A DNA stretch of 8,538 bases from CAXBNV01 sp963977185 (GCA_963977185.1 CAXBNV010000047.1:1-8538); one strand, 5' to 3'; positions 1 through 5,922 are shown, counted from the first letter of the stretch. Notes: generated by a model from the letters alone, not told the origin. Numbers and translations: made by a program.

Positions 1-232
1 TACAGACATGATTTCTTAATGCAACTCTTTTTTTAAAAAAACTTAATTTATTTTAATTTTATTACAATACGTTAAAACTTAATTAACTGCCTTATATTCT
101 ATTGACGAATAAATTTAAAAATTTTAAAGTAAATAAAACTTATCTATACTATATAGTGCAGGTATATTGAAACAGCATTTTGAATTTCTTTGTATTTATT
201 ATAGAATATACAATCTGCTTATTATCTAAAAG
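1..232. other. AT-rich intergenic leader upstream of the hydrolase gene
   Basis: I see no convincing gene here. The stretch contains a T7/A7 palindromic run near 28-41, which could be the remains of a terminator of an upstream gene. An 11-bp direct repeat (AAAACTTAATT) occurs at 38-48 and 74-84. At least two sigma-70-like promoter candidates face the hydrolase gene. One is TTGACG at 102-107 with TAAAGT at 125-130 (17-base spacer). The other is listed separately at 180-207. Base composition is so AT-rich that short matches are expected by chance. Confidence 0.5.
180..207 (+). promoter_or_regulatory. Candidate sigma-70 promoter for the hydrolase-pyrE unit
   Basis: TTGAAT at 180-185 (4 of 6 consensus -35 bases) is followed after 16 bases by TAGAAT at 202-207 (5 of 6 consensus -10 bases). 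Transcription would begin near 214, giving a leader of about 28 bases before the preferred start codon at 242. A competing candidate lies at 102-130. Both are pattern matches in very AT-rich DNA. Confidence 0.35.
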
Positions 233-235
233 GTG
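229..235 (+). promoter_or_regulatory. Ribosome binding site deciding the hydrolase start
   Basis: AAAGGTG is one of the few good Shine-Dalgarno matches in the window. It ends 6 bases before TTG at 242 and overlaps the alternative GTG start at 233-235. This favours the TTG, giving a protein three residues shorter. Confidence 0.55.
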
Positions 236-241
236 AATGTT

Positions 242-1066
242 TTGTCTTCTAAAAAATGGTCTAAAATATTAAAGTTATTGTTAAGTATCTTAATAATATA
301 TCTTTTAATTATAACCCTTTTCTATATATTCCAAAGAAACGTTATATATAAGCCTTTAAAAGAAAAAATATCTCCAAGCATCACTAACATAACTAAAGTT
401 AAAGAAGTAAAATTCAAAACAAAAGATGGAATTACACTTAACTCTTGGTATTACTTACCTAAAAAAGATACTGTTATTTTATACTTACATGGCAACTCTA
501 ATAATATTAGAACTCGTGAACCATATATGGAAAATTACTTAAAGTCAGGGTTTGGCGTGTTCTTATTAGAATATAGAGGATACGGTAACAATGTTGGCAC
601 CCCAACAGAAGAAGGATTATATAATGACGCAAGAGCTGCAGTAAACTTTTTAAAAAAACAAAATATCAAGCCTAAAGATATTATAGTCTTAGGAGAATCG
701 CTAGGAACAGCTGTTGCTGTACAATTAGCGACAGAATATGATTTCAAAGGTGTAATATTACAAAGCCCTTTTACCTCTATGGTAAATGTTGGAGCGGGTA
801 AATATCCTATTTTACCTGTTAATTTATTATTAACAGATAAATTTTTATCTATTAATAAGATCCAAAAAATAAAATCCCCTATGTTATTTATTCATGGAGA
901 TAAAGATACCTTAATTCCTGTTACACACATGAAAGAACTCTATAATAAATTTCCAGGAATTAAATACAAAAAAATATATAAAGGCTATGGTCATAGTGAC
1001 CTACCTGATTACTCTGACGTAGTTATTAAATTTATAAATAATATTAAAAATAATCAAAGTAATTAA
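242..1066 (+). CDS. Membrane-anchored alpha/beta hydrolase, BEM46/YfhR-like
   Basis: This is a serine hydrolase of the alpha/beta fold, closest in pattern to the BEM46/YfhR group. Its substrate cannot be told from sequence. Numbering from the TTG at 242 (274 residues), a hydrophobic segment at about residues 9-30 should anchor the N-terminus in the inner membrane, with the catalytic domain probably outside the cytoplasm. Visible landmarks are the oxyanion-type HGN at 83-85, EYRGYG near 110-115, the nucleophile elbow GESLG with Ser153, SPFTSM at 175-180, HGDKD with probable catalytic Asp222, and GYGH with His251, so the triad is complete. In-frame starts are GTG at 233 and TTG at 242. I chose 242 because AAAGGTG at 229-235 is a good ribosome binding site 6 bases ahead of it, whereas GTG at 233 lies inside that site. 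pyrE follows after 19 bases, so co-transcription is likely. The family call is firm; the function is open. Confidence 0.88.
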   Translation: MSSKKWSKILKLLLSILIIYLLIITLFYIFQRNVIYKPLKEKISPSITNITKVKEVKFKTKDGITLNSWYYLPKKDTVILYLHGNSNNIRTREPYMENYLKSGFGVFLLEYRGYGNNVGTPTEEGLYNDARAAVNFLKKQNIKPKDIIVLGESLGTAVAVQLATEYDFKGVILQSPFTSMVNVGAGKYPILPVNLLLTDKFLSINKIQKIKSPMLFIHGDKDTLIPVTHMKELYNKFPGIKYKKIYKGYGHSDLPDYSDVVIKFINNIKNNQSN

Positions 1067-1085
1067 CTATCTAATTTATAAGATT

Positions 1086-1760
1086 ATGGAAAAATACCAA
1101 ATAGAATTCATAGAATTATTGCTAAATAGAAATGCTTTAAAATTTGGCGATTTTGTATTGCCTTCAGGTCACCGTACTCCATATTTTTTTAATATGGGAG
1201 AATTAAATTCTGGTAAAGACTTATCATTAGTTGGCAGATATTTTGCTATAGCTATTTATAACTCTTTTTATAAAAACCCATCAAATAACATTAAATTTTC
1301 AACTATTTTTGGAGCTGCATACAAAGGGATACCTTTGGCTTCTGTTACAGTAGCTCAGATACATGAGTTATATGATATAAATTTATCATTTAGTTCTAAT
1401 AGAAAAGAACCTAAAGATCATGGCGAACGCGGTTTAATAATGGGCAGCGATATTAAAGACAAAAACATTTTACTACTCGATGATATTATTGCTGAAGGTG
1501 TTACCACAAAAAAACTTGTTAGTTTTATAAAAAAATCTCAGGGCAAAGTAAATGGCCTAATCGTCGCTTTAAACAGAGAAGATCACATAAATACAAGTAA
1601 GAAAACTGCATCTCAAAATATAACTGAAGAACTAAAAATACCAGTATATAGCATTATTACTTTTTCTAATATATTAGAATATACTAAAACCTCAACAGAA
1701 TATTCTGATATTTACCAAAAACTATTATCATATAAATCTAGTGATTTAGATATAAATTAG
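1086..1760 (+). CDS. pyrE: Orotate phosphoribosyltransferase
   Basis: PyrE joins orotate to PRPP to give OMP, the fifth step of de novo pyrimidine synthesis, in the cytoplasm and usually as a dimer. At 224 residues it is slightly longer than the E. coli enzyme (213) and collinear with it: FGDFVLPSGHRTPYFFN at 20-36, GAAYKGIP at 76-83 (catalytic-site lysine 80), the mobile loop NRKEPKDHGE at 105-114 with Lys107, Lys110 and His112, and the PRPP motif at 128-139 with Asp132 and Asp133. The phosphate-binding end of that motif reads IAEGVT where E. coli, as I recall it, has ITAGTA. The position equivalent to E. coli Lys26 is Pro26, although that lysine also varies elsewhere in the family. The start is ATG with no clear Shine-Dalgarno sequence, 19 bases after the hydrolase, so translation may depend on the upstream gene. 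The stop codon overlaps that of the convergent peroxidase gene. Identity is secure; whether the altered loop keeps full activity is unknown. Confidence 0.93.
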   Translation: MEKYQIEFIELLLNRNALKFGDFVLPSGHRTPYFFNMGELNSGKDLSLVGRYFAIAIYNSFYKNPSNNIKFSTIFGAAYKGIPLASVTVAQIHELYDINLSFSSNRKEPKDHGERGLIMGSDIKDKNILLLDDIIAEGVTTKKLVSFIKKSQGKVNGLIVALNREDHINTSKKTASQNITEELKIPVYSIITFSNILEYTKTSTEYSDIYQKLLSYKSSDLDIN

Positions 1761-2332
1761 TCATGTTTAGAAATATTTAAGTTTTTTTCTATTGCATTAA
1801 TAATTTTAGGATTATCTGGCTTAGTTGTTGAATAAAAATAATCAACAATAACTCCATTTTTATTAATAAGATATTTATGAAAGTTCCATTTTGGGGCAGC
1901 AAAAAAACCTAACTGAGTTCTTGCTAATTTATAAAAAGGATGAGCTTCTTGACCTTTTACTCTTTGTTTTTTAGTAACAGGAAATGACACGCCGTAATTA
2001 ATCTTACAAAATTCTTGAATATCTTTATCAGATCCAGGCTCTTGATTTAAAAAATCATTACTAGGTACAGCTATAATCACTAAACCTTGATCTTTATACT
2101 TTTTATATAATTTTTCTAAACCTGAATATTGATTAGTAAAACCACATTTAGATGCGGTATTGACTATAAGCAAAACTTTGTCTTTATAATCTTTTAAATT
2201 AATTGTCTCTCCGTTCAGCTTTTCAAAGGAAAAATCATAAACATTATTATCTAATTTATTATCCGCCATTAAATTTTGTCCTATAATTATTAAAACAACT
2301 AAAATAAATTTATTAAAATATTTATATTTCAT
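1757..2332 (-). CDS. Glutathione peroxidase family protein, probably exported (BtuE-like)
   Basis: This is a cysteine-type glutathione peroxidase that reduces hydroperoxides using thiols; many bacterial members accept thioredoxin rather than glutathione. Numbering from the ATG at 2332 (191 residues), the four-residue active site is complete: Cys63 in NTASKCG, Gln97 in NQEPG, and Trp149-Asn150 in KWNF. Cys109 sits where BtuE has a second cysteine (in the 'YC' before the WGVTFP-like segment) and could be the resolving thiol. The usual FPCNQF is changed to VPSNDF. Residues 1-23 look like a signal peptide: lysines first, then a hydrophobic core (FILVVLIIIG), then a plausible cleavage site after Leu-Met-Ala. 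The mature protein would therefore act in the periplasm, unlike typical cytoplasmic BtuE. It converges with pyrE (stops overlap by 4 bases) and diverges from the small membrane protein at 2378. Family assignment is strong; thiol donor and export are inferred. Confidence 0.92.
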   Translation of the reverse strand: MKYKYFNKFILVVLIIIGQNLMADNKLDNNVYDFSFEKLNGETINLKDYKDKVLLIVNTASKCGFTNQYSGLEKLYKKYKDQGLVIIAVPSNDFLNQEPGSDKDIQEFCKINYGVSFPVTKKQRVKGQEAHPFYKLARTQLGFFAAPKWNFHKYLINKNGVIVDYFYSTTKPDNPKIINAIEKNLNISKHD

Positions 2333-2361
2333 ACTATAATCAAAATAATATATTAAAAACT

Positions 2362-2367
2362 ATTATA
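2362..2367 (-). promoter_or_regulatory. Candidate -10 element for the peroxidase gene
   Basis: A perfect TATAAT on the minus strand lies 29 bases before the peroxidase start codon, inside the 45-base divergent gap. The -35 position would fall inside the neighbouring gene and shows no good match. It is weak evidence in AT-rich sequence. Confidence 0.3.
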
Positions 2368-2377
2368 AAATAAAGTA

Positions 2378-2647
2378 ATGCAAAAAATTAAAAAATATCC
2401 TGTAAAATATCATGGTAACATCTTTTGGTTAATTGTAATATTAATACTATTTTTACCAGTAGGCATATTATTATTAGCAAGCGGTATAAGACCTCAGATT
2501 AATAATGAATATTACGGTTTAAAATACAAAGGTAACCTTGGCTGGTTAATATTTTGGACTATTATTTTTTTCCCAATTGCCATTATTTTGGCTTTTATTA
2601 AAGGAGTTGATATAATTGTTTATCAAGATTTTAATAATATTGCTTAA
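2378..2647 (+). CDS. Small two-helix membrane protein with an internal tandem duplication
   Basis: I do not recognise a named family. The 89-residue protein consists of two diverged copies of one unit. Residues 7-36 (starting YPVKYHGN, then FWLIVILILFLPVGILLL) align with residues 46-75 (starting YGLKYKGN, then GWLIFWTIIFFPIAIILA) at a constant offset of 39. The lysine, the tyrosine, the Gly-Asn pair, the Trp-Leu-Ile and the phenylalanine-proline inside the helix are kept. Each unit is a short basic head and one hydrophobic helix, so the protein should be an integral inner-membrane protein with two transmembrane segments. There is no signal peptide or catalytic motif. It is transcribed divergently from the peroxidase gene across 45 bases. 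The Shine-Dalgarno sequence is poor. The conserved duplication argues that the ORF is real. Confidence 0.72.
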   Translation: MQKIKKYPVKYHGNIFWLIVILILFLPVGILLLASGIRPQINNEYYGLKYKGNLGWLIFWTIIFFPIAIILAFIKGVDIIVYQDFNNIA

Positions 2648-2699
2648 TGAATTAACAAATAAAAGAAAATAATCATTTTAAATATACCTTGAAACAAAT

Positions 2700-2730
2700 C
2701 TATAAAAATTATTAATGAAAATTTTTATAG
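2700..2730. repeat. 11-bp perfect inverted repeat
   Basis: CTATAAAAATT at 2700-2710 is matched by its exact reverse complement at 2720-2730, with a 9-base loop. It lies between the small membrane protein (stop at 2647) and the U-box gene (start at 2790). It could be a weak AT-rich transcription terminator or an operator. The stem has only one G-C pair and no T-run of its own beyond the right arm, so I do not call it a terminator outright. Confidence 0.5.
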
Positions 2731-2736
2731 TAAATA

Positions 2737-2756
2737 CTTAATTAAATGTTAATATT
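2737..2756 (+). promoter_or_regulatory. Possible PmrA-type regulatory box upstream of the U-box gene
   Basis: cTTAATTAA at 2737-2745 and gTTAATATT at 2748-2756 form a direct repeat of 9-base units separated by 2 bases. I recall the Legionella/Coxiella PmrA box as cTTAATatT-N2-cTTAATatT, so spacing and core agree. The box ends 33 bases before the start codon. TTAAT is common in such AT-rich DNA, so chance is a serious alternative. Confidence 0.3.
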
Positions 2757-2789
2757 AATATTTAATTTAATTTTAACAATACAACTATT

Positions 2790-3668
2790 ATGCCTTCTAG
2801 AAATCCCAATCAACCTGGTAACTACGGTTATAATTACAATGATGAAACAGACTCTTTTAATTCTTATCTTCCAGAAGAGGAAGAAAATAGCAGTCTGGCA
2901 AGTACAGAAATAGATGAAACTCAAAATGATGACGATGAAAATGATTACTTAACAAGTCCTCTTATTCGCCAAAATGCTTTTATAGTAGTCCCACCTCCTT
3001 CTTTTAATATAGAAACGTCTCAAGAAACTCATTTTACAGAAAGTATGACCCAATACATTAATAATGGAAACTCTTCTGAAATAATAGAATTATTTCATGC
3101 TACTGGAGAGCTTATTTCTCTTCAACTTATAGAGTATTTCATTAATATTGCCAGTATGTATTTTTTAGTAAATGACCAGATAGAAAACTTAATTGCATTA
3201 ACTGAAATACACGACAATATCTCAAATCCTCTTCCACCAGTTCCCCAGCCTCAAAAAAATGATATTGATATACAACAAGCGATAAAAGACAATATAATCA
3301 CATCAGATGATATTCCTGATGAATGCATTTGTGCCATAAGCGGGCAAGTCATGACTGAAGCAGTTCATATCACTAGAATACCAAATGCAGTTTTTGAGAA
3401 AAGCCAAATAGAACATTGGATTCAAATAAAACATACTCACCCCCATGATCGAAGTGAATTAAAAACAGAAGATCTTGTAGTAGCTACAGATGCTCAAAAA
3501 GCAATTAATGACTTTATAAATGAGCTAACAAAAAAAATAAAAAAAAATACTAAAAAAACAGAGCGACAAGATGAAAGAACAACTCAATCGCCAAGTGATT
3601 CAGAATATGAAGAAAGAATTACTCAACGTCGCAATAAAAGAAGCAGGACAGAGAAAAAAAGACGCTAG
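2790..3668 (+). CDS. U-box domain protein, candidate secreted E3 ubiquitin ligase effector
   Basis: The U-box is a eukaryotic RING-like fold that recruits E2 ubiquitin-conjugating enzymes. Bacteria lack ubiquitin, so bacterial U-box proteins (LubX of Legionella is the precedent) work inside host cells after secretion. In this 292-residue protein, residues 1-60 are polar, low-complexity and acidic (19-52). A predicted helical stretch follows at about 85-142, then a proline-rich linker at 147-155. The U-box lies at about 174-246: IPDECICAISGQVMTEAV, then VFEKSQIEHWIQ, then HPHDRSEL, and DAQKAINDFINEL. This matches the family order of the IPxxxxxPIxxxxMxxPV start, the hydrophobic E2-facing region and the closing helix. 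The family's proline in the first motif is alanine here. Residues 247-292 are highly charged and end in RRNKRSRTEKKRR, which resembles a nuclear localisation signal. No signal peptide is present, which fits type IV rather than Sec-dependent export. No secretion genes lie in the window. The U-box call is good; effector status and nuclear targeting are inferred. Confidence 0.85.
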   Translation: MPSRNPNQPGNYGYNYNDETDSFNSYLPEEEENSSLASTEIDETQNDDDENDYLTSPLIRQNAFIVVPPPSFNIETSQETHFTESMTQYINNGNSSEIIELFHATGELISLQLIEYFINIASMYFLVNDQIENLIALTEIHDNISNPLPPVPQPQKNDIDIQQAIKDNIITSDDIPDECICAISGQVMTEAVHITRIPNAVFEKSQIEHWIQIKHTHPHDRSELKTEDLVVATDAQKAINDFINELTKKIKKNTKKTERQDERTTQSPSDSEYEERITQRRNKRSRTEKKRR

Positions 3669-3674
3669 AATGCT

Positions 3675-3713
3675 TTGTTATTTATAACAACATTATATAT
3701 AATTATTTTTTTA
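3675..3713 (+). terminator. Weak terminator candidate after the U-box gene
   Basis: TTGTTA at 3675-3680 and TAACAA at 3685-3690 form a 6-bp stem with a TTTA loop just after the stop codon. A run of T residues follows at about 3706-3712. The stem is AT-rich and the T-run is about 15 bases away, so this is not a classical intrinsic terminator. Confidence 0.25.
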
Positions 3714-3738
3714 TTAACTATTAATTTTACATAACAAT

Positions 3739-5166
3739 ATGGTAATTCGCTCAAGATTTGCACCCAGCCCAACTGGAGATTTACATTTAGGATCAGCTAG
3801 AACAGCTTTATTTGCTTATTTATATGCTAAAAAGCATAACGGCGAATATATATTAAGAATAGAAGATACTGATAAAGAAAGATCTACAGATGCAGCTATA
3901 GAGGTAATATTTGATTCATTAAAATGGTTAGGTATAGAATCTAAAGTTCCAGCATTTTATCAAACTAAGCGCTTTGATTTATATGCACATAAAATACAAG
4001 AATTATTAGAAAATAATTCAGCTTATAAATGTTATTGCAGCAAAGAAAGACTTGAAAAATTAAGACATGACCAATTAGAAAATAAAGAAAAGCCTAAGTA
4101 TGATGGTCATTGTCGCAATTTATCGCAGGAAGATATATTAGAACATAAAGATAAATCATATGTTATAAGATTTAAAAATCCTTTAGAAGGATCAGTTAAA
4201 TTTAATGACCTTGTGCATGGCGATATAGAATTTAATAATAAAGAATTAGATGATCTAATTATAGCCAGAGCCGACAGCACTCCTACTTATAATTTTACAG
4301 TTGCTGTTGATGATGCTGATATGCAAATTACACATGTAATTAGGGGCGATGATCATATTAATAACACTCCTAGACAGATAAATATATTACATGCATTAAA
4401 AGCAAAAATTCCATACTACGCTCATATGCCTATGATACTTGGTGATGATGGTAAAAAGTTATCTAAAAGACATGGAGCCGCATCAGTAATGAGTTCTCGT
4501 GAACAAGGATTTTTACCTGAAGCGTTATTAAATGCTTTAGTAAGATTAGGCTGGTCACATGGTGATGAAGAAATTTTTTCAAAAGAACAAATGGAAGAGT
4601 TATTTGATTTAGATCATACAAATAAATCAGCGGCTATTTTGAGCACTGAAAAATTATTATGGCTAAATCATTACTATATGAAATCATTACCATTTCAAAA
4701 AATTGAGCCTGAAATTTTATATCATTTATCAAAAAATAATATTCTTATAAAGCAACCTTTTTTTCCTCAATTGGAAGAACTTTATAATGTTCAAAAAGAA
4801 AAATGTAAAACAATAAATGAGTTTATTAATAATAGTAAATATTTTTTTAGTGAATTTATTGAGTATGATCAAAAGTCAGTTGAAAAATTTTTAACTGCAG
4901 ATAATGTAAATCTTTTAGAAGAAGTTATTTCTGATATTGATAATATAGATGAAAATCAGTGGAACGTAGATACAATTAACGTTATAATTAAATCTATTAT
5001 AAAAAGAAATAATTTAAAATTTCCTAATCTTGCTCAACCAGTAAGAGTTTGTATAACTGGAAGCACCAACTCTCCAAGTATTGATGCAACTATATACCTA
5101 TTAGGTAAAAATAGAGTTATAAAAAGAATAAAAGATGGTATTCAAATTATTCTAGGAAAAAATTAG
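3739..5166 (+). CDS. gltX: Glutamyl-tRNA synthetase
   Basis: GltX charges tRNA-Glu with glutamate in the cytoplasm. The 475-residue product has the full family length and starts directly with the class I signature: RFAPSPTGDLHLGSARTAL, with the HIGH motif as His16-Leu-Gly-Ser19. LRIEDTDKERS follows at 39-49. The second ATP-binding motif is KLSKR at 240-244, followed by HGAASVM. GDDHINNTPRQ at 203-213 belongs to the catalytic core, and the C-terminal helical anticodon-binding region ends at PVRVCITGS and a short tail. The acceptor-domain zinc site known from E. coli is visible as Cys98, Cys100 and Cys125, but the fourth ligand position, His127 in E. coli, is Asn127 here; His124 is nearby. The ATG start lies 70 bases after the U-box gene and lacks a good Shine-Dalgarno sequence. 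A tRNA-Arg gene begins 13 bases downstream and may be transcribed with it. Identity is secure. Confidence 0.97.
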   Translation: MVIRSRFAPSPTGDLHLGSARTALFAYLYAKKHNGEYILRIEDTDKERSTDAAIEVIFDSLKWLGIESKVPAFYQTKRFDLYAHKIQELLENNSAYKCYCSKERLEKLRHDQLENKEKPKYDGHCRNLSQEDILEHKDKSYVIRFKNPLEGSVKFNDLVHGDIEFNNKELDDLIIARADSTPTYNFTVAVDDADMQITHVIRGDDHINNTPRQINILHALKAKIPYYAHMPMILGDDGKKLSKRHGAASVMSSREQGFLPEALLNALVRLGWSHGDEEIFSKEQMEELFDLDHTNKSAAILSTEKLLWLNHYYMKSLPFQKIEPEILYHLSKNNILIKQPFFPQLEELYNVQKEKCKTINEFINNSKYFFSEFIEYDQKSVEKFLTADNVNLLEEVISDIDNIDENQWNVDTINVIIKSIIKRNNLKFPNLAQPVRVCITGSTNSPSIDATIYLLGKNRVIKRIKDGIQIILGKN

Positions 5167-5179
5167 TAATAAAATTACA

Positions 5180-5256
5180 GCCTCGGTGGCACAGCTGGAT
5201 AGCGCGTCCCCCTCCTAAGGGGAAGGTCACAGGTTCGAATCCTGTCCGGGGCACCA
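5180..5256 (+). tRNA. tRNA-Arg, anticodon CCT
   Basis: A complete 77-base tRNA including an encoded CCA (5254-5256). The acceptor stem GCCTCGG (5180-5186) pairs with CCGGGGC (5246-5252), with one G-T pair. The anticodon stem TCCCC/GGGGA (5207-5211, 5219-5223) encloses the loop CTCCTAA with anticodon CCT at 5214-5216. The T arm is ACAGG-TTCGAAT-CCTGT (5229-5245). The D stem (5189-5192 with 5202-5205) contains an A-C mismatch. It reads AGG arginine codons. In other genomes tRNA-Arg(CCT) genes can serve as integration sites, but I found no copy of its 3' end elsewhere here, so no attachment pair is called. Confidence 0.97.
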
Positions 5257-5305
5257 ATTAAATCAATGGGTTACCCGCTAAATGAGTAACTAAACATAGT
5301 CTTCA

Positions 5306-5324
5306 AGAGTGCAGTGAGAGTGCA
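5306..5324. repeat. Tandem 8-bp repeat with 11-bp period
   Basis: AGAGTGCA occurs at 5306-5313 and again at 5317-5324, a spacing of 11 bases or about one helical turn. It lies in the 107-base gap between the tRNA and the small membrane protein at 5364. The stretch is notably less AT-rich than its surroundings. It could be a two-site operator or a remnant of tRNA-linked sequence. No other structure was clear in this gap apart from a weak GTTAC/GTAAC inverted pair at 5270-5290. Confidence 0.4.
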
Positions 5325-5363
5325 ACTTTAAATAAAAATACACTAAATTAGATTAGATAAAAT

Positions 5364-5627
5364 ATGATTCAAAATATACTAAAAAATAATTTTAAAAAAC
5401 TTAAAAAAGAAAAAGAATTATATCCTAGCCTTTTTTTGCAAAGAATAGTGTCAATGATATTATTTGTAGCACTTGTGATAATGGTTGTCACTAGCTCGCC
5501 TATTTTATTTAAAATAAGCGCATTTACTGGTCTATCAATAGAAACAACTGGTTTTATTATCTATATGATCGGAGCTGCTAATATGATGTATGTAAATTAT
5601 AAAAGTAGAGCTCTTTTAGGAAAGTAA
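5364..5627 (+). CDS. Small two-helix membrane protein, unknown function
   Basis: I do not recognise this 87-residue protein. Residues 1-20 are strongly basic and amphipathic (NNFKKLKKEKE). Hydrophobic segments lie at about 26-46 (RIVSMILFVALVIMVV) and about 59-79 (TTGFIIYMIGAANMMY), ending in a short basic tail (YKSRALLGK). By the positive-inside rule both ends should face the cytoplasm, giving a hairpin in the inner membrane. No catalytic motif is visible. It starts with ATG after an AT-rich leader with no clear Shine-Dalgarno sequence. It converges with the 93-residue gene on the other strand, with 9 bases between their stops. The balanced hydrophobic layout supports a real gene, although the small size limits certainty. 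Confidence 0.65.
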   Translation: MIQNILKNNFKKLKKEKELYPSLFLQRIVSMILFVALVIMVVTSSPILFKISAFTGLSIETTGFIIYMIGAANMMYVNYKSRALLGK

Positions 5628-5636
5628 AATATTTAG

Positions 5637-5918
5637 CTAATCTAAGCTAGTATTTATTGAAACAACCTTACCTATTAAATTAGCAGATTGATTTAATTTT
5701 TGATAGACATCTAAGTCTTTGTGAGCAATCAATCCCCCATTTTCTGAAAAAACAAAAATTTTATCACCATCAAAATTTGAATCAAAATTTGTAGAAACAT
5801 AAACTTTGGTATTTTTTGAAAGAATTTTATAATATTTAGAAATATTGACTATATCAAACGCATCAAAACATAAAATTTCATTTGATACCTGATTAGATTG
5901 ACTTGCTAATGCCTGCAT
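5637..5918 (-). CDS. Conserved-looking small protein of unknown function, divergent from the S24-type regulator
   Basis: I do not recognise a family. The 93-residue product is soluble-looking, with no signal peptide or membrane segment and one cysteine (residue 17). Its second half, FDGDKIFVFSENGGLIAHKDL and then the ending LIGKVVSINTSLD, has the alternating beta-strand feel of the S24/LexA C-terminal fold. There a DGD-hydrophobic strand and a final LxGxVhS strand are typical, and the neighbouring regulator has DGDVVLVK and LVGTMIS in the same order. This similarity is weak and by eye only. The gene has the strongest Shine-Dalgarno sequence in the window (AAGGAAG, 4 bases before the ATG), supporting both the start and real translation. 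It faces the regulator gene across 219 bases and may be controlled by it. Confidence 0.7.
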   Translation of the reverse strand: MQALASQSNQVSNEILCFDAFDIVNISKYYKILSKNTKVYVSTNFDSNFDGDKIFVFSENGGLIAHKDLDVYQKLNQSANLIGKVVSINTSLD

Positions 5919-5922
5919 AATA

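Noticed and set aside
38..84. Two AAAACTTAATT copies considered as a second PmrA-type box
   Set aside because: The copies are 36 bases apart rather than 11, and such AT-only words recur by chance here.
535..747. Minus-strand ORF of 70 codons inside the hydrolase gene
   Set aside because: It lies wholly within the clearly coding alpha/beta hydrolase on the opposite strand, shows no motif, and looks like a mirror of that gene's codon pattern.
2742..2924. Minus-strand ORF of 60 codons across the U-box gene start
   Set aside because: Its hydrophobic, Ile/Val/Cys-rich translation arises from the antisense of the AT-rich spacer and the acidic N-terminus of the U-box gene. It has no ribosome binding site or recognisable domain.
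5180..5256. tRNA 3' end as an attachment site with a partner inside the window
   Set aside because: I found no second copy of the T-arm/acceptor sequence downstream, and no integrase gene is present.
5270..5290. GTTAC/GTAAC hairpin as terminator after the tRNA
   Set aside because: Only five paired bases, an 11-base loop and no following T-run.
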